Assembly (NCBI GenBank): GCA_032622095.1
Contig: CP136063.1
Span: 220,303,982-220,367,981, forward strand
Length of the DNA: 64,000 bases
Reading direction: 5' to 3'
From: Siphonodentalium dalli
Lineage: Eukaryota; Mollusca; Scaphopoda; Gadilida; Siphonodentaliidae
The notes beneath the pieces are model-generated. The model saw only the letters and a list, made by a program, of their open reading frames with translations, was not told the DNA's origin and did no database searches. The position numbers were made by a program, and so were the translations under genes. Below, piece by piece: positions 55,401 to 64,000 of the stretch; position 1 is the first letter of the stretch, and every line of letters begins with the position of its first letter.

Positions 55401-56950
55401 ACTTTACCCGTCATTTTTGACGGGCAATCCCCTAGTACAAATATGAATACCCATAAACTTCGTAACTGGCTTTAACATTTTCAGCAGGGACGTGGACAAA
55501 TAAAATGGCAACTCGCACAGCTGACTCGTACCTTGTTATTATTTGAATGGTCACAAATAGCAGGTATCGTCATTGAACGTTCCACTAAACACAAACACTA
55601 AGTCTTGCCTAAGATGATAAATATGATATTTTTGTACAATGTAAATGCAATTGGTATGACGGGTGATTCAGAATATAGTTTCATGTATCTATTGAAACTC
55701 GGTCACGTAAATTAACACTGCACGTAATCTTTCTGCCAGTTCAAAGAAATAAATAGGTTTCGCTGGTGCCTTCGTAATTTTAATACACACCCAAATAGTA
55801 AGTTCCCCCCTGATATTTTCGATCGTATCTTCAGACGTGGTAATCAGAATGCGATAAAACTTTGGGAAGATAATCTCTTGTATGTGACCCACATGTCTTA
55901 TAACTAATGACATAGTGAGCGGCTACATGCTTGAATGAACACGAATTGAATAGTAGGAGTCGGCTTTAAAATCACACAGTGTTCACGTATGCTGGATATA
56001 GATAGAACGACACAAGTGTGAACTGGTCAACGTTATTGCACGAGTTTGTTGTGACGCGATACGTAAAACGGAACAGGAGGTTCGAGTTTTACATCGCGGG
56101 ACGACAAACGAGTGCAATAACGTTACCATATTCACAAAGCTGTGTTGTTCTCACAGTTGTTGGTCATTATATATAAGTAGTAGCCCTAGAGTAAGAATAA
56201 TAGGAAAGTTGGGAAACAACATGATAAAAAAATGTTTTTAAACCACCCACCTCCCCTGTTGCACTCGAAATCTCATCAAAACGAATACGCTTCGGACATG
56301 AATAACTACGTATGCAAAACTATCGAATATCGATAATCACACTTACCATACATTTCTTGAGAGGTATATCCAGAAAAACTACTTTTATCAGGTGAACATA
56401 TTCAAAATCACGATAAAATTTGGCTCGACACAACATCATTAGCACGGAAATGTTAGGATCGATAACTCTTTCGAAAAGTCGGGTTGGCGATTACCGCAAT
56501 ACGATCCCCATAACAGATCATCAACAAATATTGTATATAAAAAGGAGAAAGGGTCCCGCCTTGTCGAGTTCCACGCATACCATCTATCCAGGTGCACGTA
56601 AAATTTTGTACAGAAGTATAACAGGGGGGAGTTACTTACTTTGAGGTGTTCAGTATTCAAGACATACCTTTTGGACACATTCTGAGTAGATATGTTCGAT
56701 CAACAGCAGGTGAAAGAATGCGTGTGTATCATTTCAGTAATATGTGATGATAATTATAACGCACGAATAAACACGATAAATATGTACAACATCCATAGAA
56801 TGAACTGTTTATATTATGTACACTATTATGACAAGAAGATCCATTTCACAACCTGACAGGTCATGACCAAAACCCAGAAAGTCAACCAGAAATCCGGAAG
56901 CCAGTCGCAACAAACTGACATGCGCAGTCGCCGCGAGTGACGTAGGTTGC
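55400..56950. other. No gene seen; one inverted repeat
   Basis: 56029-56124 is an inverted repeat with ~40-bp imperfect arms ('aacgttattgcacgagtttgttgt' facing 'acgacaaacgagtgcaataacgtt'). Remaining sequence is AT-rich with no domain. Confidence 0.5.
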
Positions 56951-56952
56951 CG

Positions 56953-57137
56953 CTAACAAACGACTTGCGCCTCGTGGTTGCAGATTTTCATCTTTTTGTC
57001 GTATAGTGTACCGGCCGGACAGTTCATTCGAACAGGTTTCTGTTTTCCTAGCCACGATCCGGGAAGACACATGATGAAAGTCCGACAGGAGAAGGGATCC
57101 GGGAACATTCCGATGCCGTAGTCCACACACTCCACAT
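56953..57137 (-). CDS. Chitinase terminal exon: CBM14 chitin-binding domain
   Basis: Acceptor 'tatcttcag' lies just before 57137 on the minus strand. The exon reads CVDYGIGMFPDPFSC, then FIMCLPGSW, MNCPAGTLYDKKMKICN and a final Cys followed directly by TAG (56955-56953). Six Cys and the Phe-Pro-Asp-Pro and Cys-Pro-x-Gly-x-x-(Y/F)-(D/N) signatures define a peritrophin-A/CBM14 domain. The entry codon phase (one base needed) matches donor 60073 of the GH18 exon. Role: anchoring the enzyme to chitin. Confidence 0.85.
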
Positions 57138-57415
57138 CTGAAGATAATTAAGGACATGGATACAGATGTTCAAGAAAAAAAATTGTTGCACACATATGTG
57201 TTTATTTTTGCGAAATACAGCAAAATACAGAAGTTACGTTTAATAAAAAAAAACAATATCTTGTCCTATTTATCCACTATATGAATTCGTTTTAGCTTTT
57301 CTGTATTCCATATTATAAACACGACATGTTGTTAGGAATGCGCAGAATTCCGTACAGGGAAATGTTCAGAAAAGCTTAATTGTGTGAATAGCATAATGTT
57401 AAAGATACTCAATCC

Positions 57416-57600
57416 GATTCGATGGTCCCCATATCATCAGCTTCCAACAACAACAACAACAACAACAACAACATTTTTTAAATGCTGCTTCAGTTATCAG
57501 AATCGATTAATTGCCCAAATATAATGCATATCACAGTCAACTACATGTATAGTATAACATTGCCTGAAACGTGTTATTTATCAACATTTTGTTCAACGAA
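57416..57600. repeat. Second copy of the ~170-bp dispersed repeat
   Basis: Matches 22296-22465 ('cagttatcagaatcgattaattgc', 'gaaacgtgttatttatcaacattttgttc'). Carries an (aac)n run at 57447-57471. Confidence 0.75.
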
Positions 57601-57751
57601 ATATGGCCGGATAATCCGGTCAGATATACACACACAAATCCACTTGATTTTAGAGTTATCCATCTTCACTCGCAATTTGGTCCGAGGCCGTCGGCTTGAC
57701 GGAAAAAATTACATATCTCGAGAAATAACAAATTTCAAAAATCGACACTCT

Positions 57752-59036
57752 TATGGGGCGCCATCCCTGCAAATATTCGTTTTCGGAGATATCTCCTCGT
57801 AATTTGGAGATATCTCCTCGGTTTCGAGGAGATATATCCTTGGAATTGAAATTCCTAGCAGATATCTGCTTGGAATATGGTCCATTATGGAGAGATCTCC
57901 TTGGATCCAATGATATATCTGCTTGGATTATGGAGATATCTCCTTGGATCCTAGGAGATATCTCCTCGCAACTACGAGATATCTGCTTGAAATATTTCCA
58001 ACGAGATATCTCCTTGAACCCGAGGAGATATCTCAATAATCCAAGCAGATATCTGCTCGCATTATGGAGATATCTCCATGAAATAGTTTTCAACGAGATA
58101 TCTCCTTGGACCCAAGGAGATATCTCCATATTCCAAGCAGATATCTCCTTGAAAATATTCCAAGCAGATATCTGCTTGGATTATGGAGATATCTCCTTGG
58201 AAAACCGCGGCCATTATACAATTATTGCATTCCTCCGAGGTTAACATAAGGAATTATCAACCCGAGGAAGACGATATTCACCAAGGCCGAAGGCCGCGGT
58301 GAATATCAACTTCCGAGGGTTGATAATTCCTTATGTTAACCAAGGAGGAATGCAATAACTGTTTTATTATATGACGGGCGATTATATCAAATGCAAGGGA
58401 AATCTACTCAGATATGATAAATGATAAACACTTCTCTTCGTTTATCGTAGCAAATCTGTCGGCTGTCGCCATGTTTATATTTGACAGACGTGAATGTAGT
58501 TTCTCTAGACCCAGTTTTCTAGACTGGTTCCCGAGCCAAGTAAGCTTCACCCGTGTATTTCTGACGAGAAGCGAGTCAGTCGTATGCGTACCAGGCTACC
58601 TAGTTTCAAGATTCCCCATTCGTAATGTACGCAACGTCATTGGCTGTCACATTTAGCGCGTAGGGAAAACCCAGATCTATTTATAGTAAGAGTCAGCGGA
58701 ATGTTATATTAACCTGCTGAGCGTTATATTAACCTGTGGCGCTATAAAAGGTATAAAAGGAGCAGCGGACATTGGGAATTATTCATAATTAGGCATGGCA
58801 ATTTACTATGGGATTTGGAGTAGAAAGTAATGGTCATATAATAAGAAATATTAATGATTTCTCCACAGTACATATACTATGATCGAAATACATCCAAGCA
58901 GATATCTGCTCGGAATATGGAGATATCTCCTTGAAATATTTTTCAAGCAGATATCTCCATAATCCGAGCAGATATCTGCTAGGATCCAAGGAGATATCTC
59001 CGAATGGCTAATATTTGCAGGGATGGCGCCCCATAT
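57752..59036. mobile_element. Foldback element packed with GATATC palindromes
   Basis: Ends are TATGGGGCGCCATCCCTGCAAATATT at 57752 and the complement 59011-59036. 'actct' precedes the left end and follows the right end (after 'atat'), a possible 5-bp target duplication. 57786-58200 contains about 18 near-palindromic 12-mers of two kinds, ggAGATATCTcc and gcAGATATCTgc, spaced 18-26 bp; five more are at 58890-59000. An inner hairpin (58218-58355) and 400 bp of other sequence lie between. Sits inside the chitinase intron 57138-60073. Confidence 0.75.
58218..58355. repeat. Hairpin inside the GATATC foldback
   Basis: 'ttattgcattcctccgaggttaacataaggaattatcaa' at 58220 faces its complement ending at 58353; arms meet at 'caaggccgaaggccgcgg' (58282-58299). 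About 62-bp arms with few mismatches. Confidence 0.85.
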
Positions 59037-59039
59037 ATA

Positions 59040-60073
59040 CTCTGAACTTTGACGGGTGGTTCCTCGACTCGTGTCAAATGTTTGAAGATATCCCAATATG
59101 CTCATGCATATATAGCATGTGACACACATGAGTTTAATTTAATTAAACCGTGTTTCTTCCGTATTAAGGACACCTTTATCGTGGCATTAATTCATAAATG
59201 ACATTAGAAGTATAGGTCTTTTGAATTGACCTTTTGATAGCATGCATGTACACGTTAGGAATTTTTCCTCATCACCTAAATCGTTGGGTGTGTTATTAGT
59301 CTTTCCGTATGAAAAACCAATAAAATACCTAAACCCCTGTTACACACGTAAATGGTAACTGGAAATTTCTTCTCTCATTATAAGGTATGGTCTACACAAA
59401 TTGGCAGTTTGTTCAATTCAATAGAGCAATTTTATCTAAATTTCAGTACACTACACCACTCAGTCATCGGAGTGTGCAATAAACATTGAACAACACAATT
59501 GTCGCAAGGAAATAAAGACAAATAAATAAAATAAAGAGGATTCACACATCTCTTTATTATAATATTCACAATTTTGGGGTCAAGGCAAGACGACTTCATG
59601 GCAAGTTCAAAACCTGGGGATTTTGTTTATGTTGAGACAGAGAAGGCCATAACATGCAATTAATACATTTCTTACTTAATAGATGTTCCTTAATAATTAT
59701 TTTTGTGTGTGATTTCGATTTGCGTCGCTTCCAATCATGGAATTACTCCGGGGTACCTAATGTTTATTGCGATATCGGGTCACAACAACAAAAAACATGC
59801 AATCTCAAGCTGGGATCACACCCTACTGTGAAGTAAGGTATTAAGGAACACGTGTTAACAAAGAAATATATCAATGCCTTGTTTGTTCAATGTTATAAAG
59901 TTCCATTCCATGTCAGAACGGGTCAGATCATCAATAAGTCCACAAGTTTTGTACTGGCGGAATAGGAACTCTATGGGCGTAGCTAGAGTAGAGATTAATG
60001 GCATCTTCTAACACCAACCCACCTTTCTTTTCCTCTTTCTCGTCCTCATGTGTGTATTTATCCGGGTTCCTAC
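59040..60073. other. Rest of the chitinase intron
   Basis: No repeat or coding signal stands out between the foldback and the GH18 exon. The reading frame of the upstream exon continues openly to 59931, but the CBM14 exon phase supports splicing at 60073. Confidence 0.5.
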
Positions 60074-60365
60074 CATTCGCCGGTCTGTTCACAGGGGACG
60101 CTGTAGATGGCCTGGTTGGCATCCACCATTTAGTGGTTCGTCTTCCACCGGCTGCGTGGAATGGTTGCACCCATGATGGTTTCTCGGTGCCGACTGGTTG
60201 AGCTATTGCGGCTGGTTGTATGGACGAACCCGTGTACGGCTTCAGTATTTTCGTAATTACGCTGAGTAAAGGGTAGTCGCCATTACCACATGCGCCATTG
60301 AAGTCATCCATCTCCAGTGACCAAACGAACGCGCCGCCAACGTTCCGGCGCATAATGTTATCAGC
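60074..60365 (-). CDS. Family 18 chitinase, 3'-part GH18 exon and linker
   Basis: Acceptor 'cgctctttcag' ends just before 60365 on the minus strand. The exon opens [33 protein letters not shown], here given in parts: [15 protein letters not shown] is the last beta-strand and substrate-binding Trp region of GH18 chitinases, and YPLLSVI closes the barrel. A Pro/Thr/Ser linker follows. Donor GT at 60073-60072 leaves one base, matching the CBM14 exon. Catalytic DxxDxDxE exons lie further upstream and are not visible in 60366-64000. Expected product: secreted chitin-degrading enzyme. Confidence 0.85.
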
Positions 60366-60369
60366 CTGA

Positions 60370-60960
60370 AAGAGCGTGGTGCATTCTAGAACTTGGCTAA
60401 TGATGTGTTATAGACTGTCTGTCGTCAGAGCAGTTTTAGAACAGTCAGAATGAAAACTAAAAAGTCAGGGAAACCCAAAAAGACTCAACATTTAGTAAAC
60501 GAATCTTAATGTGTATTTACTCATGCAATATGTGTTTGTTTGTCGCCAATGTGTATTACTACGAAATAACCAGTTGCGCGTAGCGCATTATAATAAATTT
60601 ATCATCAAACTTTAAGGTTATACCTTCATAACCTTAATCGATACACGCGTTATTTCTTATATTTTAATCGTCATTTCACAGGAGAACCACCATAAGTTGA
60701 AAGTTTAAGCGTAAAACTTCGAAATTATTTCCGAATAAAAACCCCGGACGCATCCAAAGTTGAAATTGACACGCGTCAATCAAACATCCAATTCTCGTGG
60801 CGTCATGGCGTAATGATTACATTATTTGTTCTTGTGTTTTGTATTCCCACTCTAAGTGTTTAGCACTTGTCCTCAAACCCCTTTGCCTTGTGTACTTTGT
60901 TTATACATAATTATGTTTAAATCAATGAATCTTAACACGCCGTGACTCTCCATGTACACT
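60370..60960. other. No gene seen
   Basis: Should be intron of the chitinase gene if the remaining GH18 exons lie beyond the window. Contains a palindrome 'aaggttat..cttcataacctt' at 60612-60636. Confidence 0.45.
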
Positions 60961-60965
60961 CTAAG

Positions 60966-61092
60966 AACAGTCAAGAACCCTACGGTTCTTCACGCCTTCA
61001 AGAACCGATATTATGGGGATTTGGTTCTTCGCGCTCTCTAGAACCGAACATTGACTCGCGCGTTTTGAAGAACCAAATGAAGAACCAACTTT
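60966..61092. repeat. Direct repeat copy 1 ('aagaaccgatattatggggatttggttcttcgcgctctctagaa')
   Basis: Repeated at 61495-61610 in the same orientation with about 90 percent identity and a 7-bp deletion there. Contains many GGTTCTT/AAGAACC words in both orientations. The pair brackets about 400 bp and may be the ends of an element. Confidence 0.85.
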
Positions 61093-61494
61093 GTATAACA
61101 TGAGTTGCGGTTCGTAATAAATGCGTGTCGCCCAAATGGAACAGAACTACGACCTCGTTTTGAGTTTTCAGAACCGCCATTTTCGATCGCTGATTTTTGT
61201 GAGAGGCGATGGAACAAAATCCGACAGAATCGACAAATGAACCGGCCATGTGGAGTGCTGGCGATGTGGAGCAATGTTTGATCGAGTGTCAGACTGCCAG
61301 TTGACATCACGTGTTGCTACTTTTGAAGGTGATTATATTAGTTATCTTAATTTATATTTAGGATGTCGGATGTTTTGTAAAATAATCTCAGTTGAATTTA
61401 AATCAGACCTAATTAAAGTAAACTTGAAAGCTTTCAGATTGTAGATCTATGTCACTTAATTTACGGTATTGACTATTATTACCACTTTAGAGGG

Positions 61495-61610
61495 CGTTCT
61501 CTACAGTTCTTCACGTCGCCAAGAACCGATATTATGGGGATTTGGTTCTTCGCGCTCTCTAGAACACTGACTCACGCGTTTTGAAGAACCAAATGAAGAA
61601 CCAAATTTCT
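61495..61610. repeat. Direct repeat copy 2
   Basis: Partner of 60966-61092. 'gttttgaagaaccaaatgaagaaccaa' ends both copies. Confidence 0.85.
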
Positions 61611-61714
61611 ATGCTAAACTGAACTTAAGTGAAACCAAAAATCAAGGCATAAACTTATCACCAAGCACTCTGACTGGCCTCAGAGCAGTAATTCATCGAC
61701 ATATCAGCACCGAT

Positions 61715-62030
61715 AGTATTATCATTCTGCTTAGGCCTCATCTGGGAAATATCTGTAGTCTCAAATTAACATTGATTTTAGTTACTTTTTTCCTTCTTAG
61801 AAATTTCTATAACCCCTAATTTGCAGAAGATAAAATGCTTAATCTAAGTAACTAATGGGTGAACATCACCAACTTCAACTGGGGAACGTCAATGGGATCC
61901 TAGGTCTCCCATAGCAGTTGAGGCTTAAGCTGAATGAAGTTCTCAGAGTGTGAATTTGGTGATGCTAGCCTGCTGGGCAGGATAGTGTCACTAAATTCAT
62001 GATCTGGGGACCTCATTCTGCAAATGACAT
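61715..62030. repeat. Outlying copy of the 38160-39290 repeat unit
   Basis: 'cattctgcttaggcctcatctgggaaatatctgtagt', 'gggtgaacatcaccaacttcaactgggga' and the final '(g)aatttggtgatgctagcctgct' with 'ctggggacctcattctgc' match that family in order. Confidence 0.85.
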
Positions 62031-62636
62031 ACACAATATTGCAAGCTTGCTCGCCAGCGAATATAAAGTCATTAACCCTTTCTGTACTAAATAATCATTG
62101 ACGAGTACATGTAGTTCTCTCAGGAAATATTAAGATAATAAGTTCAACTGGAGAGGTCTTTTATTAGACTGATAGGAATGTTATCAGTAATCTAGAAGTA
62201 GCATATAGCAATAGTTTTTATATGCAAAATCTGATTATTGGAGAATTATTTATAATAACAACAAAGTTTTACATGTAGGCCCTAATTGCTGATTGACATA
62301 GAACAATAATTATAATAATATATAAATGAGGCGGTGCCCGTGTGTCTGCGTGGTATGCATCCATGTCTTGCCATCATCTGTTGTCCGCGATGATAACTTT
62401 AACAGTAGTCAGTAACACAATTTGATGAAACTTAGCACATGGAATATTTGGATCCATTCAACCATTTCTGGTAGAGTTATGTCCCTTTTCGAATTAGAAT
62501 TTGATGATTATTTTGTTGTCTGGATGTTAACTCAAATTATGATTATCCGATACCTTTCAAATTTACTATGTGGATTAATCACACGAAAATACATTGTCAA
62601 ACAAAGCCACCTTATTTGGGAACTTGTGGCCTTTTA

Positions 62637-62845
62637 TTAACCCTTCCTTGGCTGGAGCTTCCTAAAATTTTGCGAAAAACATGTGTGCCAATGCATTCTC
62701 TTATATATGTTGAGTCTCTCATATGAGATGCTTATTAAGAGAATGCATGATCCTAACAATATTTACCATGACTATAAGCCAGTGCAATTCTCTGGTATAT
62801 GCGAGGCTGCCTATGGGAGACTCGCATATATAAGAGAATTCCTGT
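62637..62845. mobile_element. Diverged copy of the TTAA MITE
   Basis: Begins 'attaacccttcc', then 'tgtgccaatgcattctcttatatatg' (62684), a decayed palindrome to 62750, and 'gccagtgcaattctctggtatatgcgaggc...gactcgcatatataagagaatt' (62780-62840), the second palindrome. Right TTAA end not found. Confidence 0.65.
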
Positions 62846-63346
62846 CACATGATCTTTAATTCTGCATCTGCTGTGCCGATCCCATCATGGAAGGGATATT
62901 GAAGCCACAGCCCGGTTTGTGCTCCATGATAGAAATAATATTATTAGCTTCAGAATTTTTCCAAGTATCGAAATAGTTCGATAAATATCTTAACTACCTT
63001 TCTACGAACATTTTGTAACCCAAAAAGACGCATTGAAGTAATGAAAAATACAACTGTGAGTCTGTGAATACCGTGTTAGGGTACCCCAAACACCAAAAAC
63101 AGCCATTTACAAGAAATGGAACAAAAAAGAACGTTCCATGTGTACTCTACTCCTGATATGGTAGAAATAAAGAGCGTTTATCTTACTTCTGGCGAAAGTT
63201 GAAAATGGCTGAGAAATGGCTGTGACTTTGGCAAAGTGTTTTTCAGAGCATATGAAGCCGGTGCATCAATAGTTTTGGCAGTTCGAATGAGCCATTTACG
63301 TTTAAGGCCCTGAGTCCTTTAATGAGATATTATTTTTTATTTGTAG
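62845..63346. other. No gene seen
   Basis: AT-rich. No recognisable repeat or domain; ends in a polypyrimidine-poor but usable acceptor 'tttttatttgtag' at 63334-63346. Confidence 0.4.
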
Positions 63347-63610
63347 ATGTCCAACGTGTCAGGTCAGTTTCAAAGACCGGTTATCCCTGAAACGTGATCA
63401 GTTGCTGCATATAGACAAGAACCGTGTCAAATTACGTAACTTTTGTGACTATGTGTGTCGGCGATCTGTTTCATTGAGAAAAGATATCGCCCATCTAGCG
63501 GAGCTGTCTTCAATTGTGATGTGTGTCGATTCGAGATGATTGACGAAAATATATTTAGTAGACAATTTCATTCTGAAGATTCACATAATAGGAATGTAGT
63601 TGGAATCTAA
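63347..63610 (+). pseudogene. Degenerate C2H2 zinc-finger exon
   Basis: After the acceptor-like 'atttgtag', the frame from 63348 reads CPTCQVSFKDRLSLKRDQLLH, a C2H2 finger whose first His is Asp. A second incomplete finger follows (FCDYVCRRSVSLRK, from 63440). Near 63500 the frame changes, and the next frame reads CDVCRFEMIDEN with two His at the right distance (about 63518-63590), then a stop at 63608. Damaged fingers and the shift suggest a pseudogene of a multi-finger protein. Identification by eye only. Confidence 0.35.
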
Positions 63611-64000
63611 ATGCAGAGAGGTCAGATGAAACCGTGTTAACAGAGAACTCTGATATTCAAAATAAGAATGAACGACAATGTGACCTTCAAAATAAGGATG
63701 AGAAACACTTTTACGTTCCCCGCTCTAAGCATGTCAGCTTTGAAACTGTGGACCAGCATTGTTACCAGAGTAGTCAGATAAAGTCCCATTCTTTCTATTA
63801 AAACGTCAAGGAATATGGATGCTGATGGCGTCGGATGTGAGCGACTTCAGAATATCTTACCATGCAGTTGTCATACAAATACAAAAGTTTAATGATTTCT
63901 CAAATCTCACTATTTGGTGCAACTGTGTGGCTCAATAAGCTAATTCGCACTATTGACATATTCGTGATTTGTATATATGGTCTTTGTGATATATGACACG

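Noticed and set aside
57482-58247. ORFs of 106-163 codons in the GATATC region
   Set aside because: Both strands are open because the repeats are palindromic; peptides are periodic and without homology that I can see.

Overview
The window is eukaryotic, non-model animal DNA: AT-rich, intron-containing, and dominated by tandem satellites, foldback elements and dispersed repeats. Host genes visible only as exons are a C-type lectin domain gene (+ strand, three phase-compatible exons between 19759 and 23706) and the 3' end of a family-18 chitinase with a CBM14 chitin-binding domain (- strand, exons 60365-60074 and 57137-56953). The dispersed repeats (the 'ggccataactc / ccgtccgtcc' repeat and the 'catggccgccagcagccatc' repeat) resemble repeats I associate with marine molluscs, especially bivalves. 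That taxonomic reading is an inference.

Region 1 (1-5160): tandem and dispersed repeats with no supportable gene. Region 2 (about 5165-18960): a decayed Polinton/Maverick element, a virus-like self-synthesising DNA transposon. Gene order is: a divergent truncated ORF; a small protein with two YPDL motifs; a CCHC zinc-knuckle protein on the opposite strand; protein-primed family B DNA polymerase; an unknown; packaging ATPase; two small basic proteins ending in related Lys-rich/GG motifs; a conserved unknown; integrase with C-terminal chromodomain; a small membrane protein; penton-like minor capsid; a small basic core-like protein; double-jelly-roll major capsid; an adenain-type cysteine protease; and a terminal gene that may be a dead OTU-like protein. 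Several ORFs are still open, but polymerase, integrase, both capsid genes and protease carry stops or frameshifts. All three stop codons occur as interruptions, so this is decay and not a changed genetic code.

The most unusual feature is that the two outer genes of the Polinton each end in a 16-nt stem-loop plus ACCCA that fits the metazoan replication-dependent histone mRNA 3' end. They also share a promoter module with TGACGTC-type motifs; the left copy is palindromic and carries an ATTTGCAT octamer. This suggests S-phase-coupled expression of outer Polinton genes, with polyadenylation used elsewhere (one AATAAA is built over the stop codon of the CCHC gene).

Region 3 (19000-28800): hairpin and GC-rich minisatellite next to the Polinton, the C-type lectin exons with an intronic satellite, a retrotransposon reverse-transcriptase relic, a TTAA-flanked MITE containing strong palindromes, and a 13-bp minisatellite. 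Region 4 (28816-45506): two inverted 1.6-1.75 kb arms, with subterminal tandem repeats, enclose about 13 kb and are flanked by a perfect 9-bp direct repeat (GTAATATCT). This looks like one giant foldback transposon of 16.7 kb without a recognisable transposase. Region 5 (45516-56950): satellites (60-bp, about 222-bp, 31-bp and about 35-bp units), a tRNA-derived SINE with 12-bp target duplication inside the last satellite, and several hairpins. Region 6 (56950-64000): chitinase 3' exons, a foldback element packed with GATATC palindromes in the chitinase intron, further dispersed repeats, and a degenerate C2H2 zinc-finger exon.
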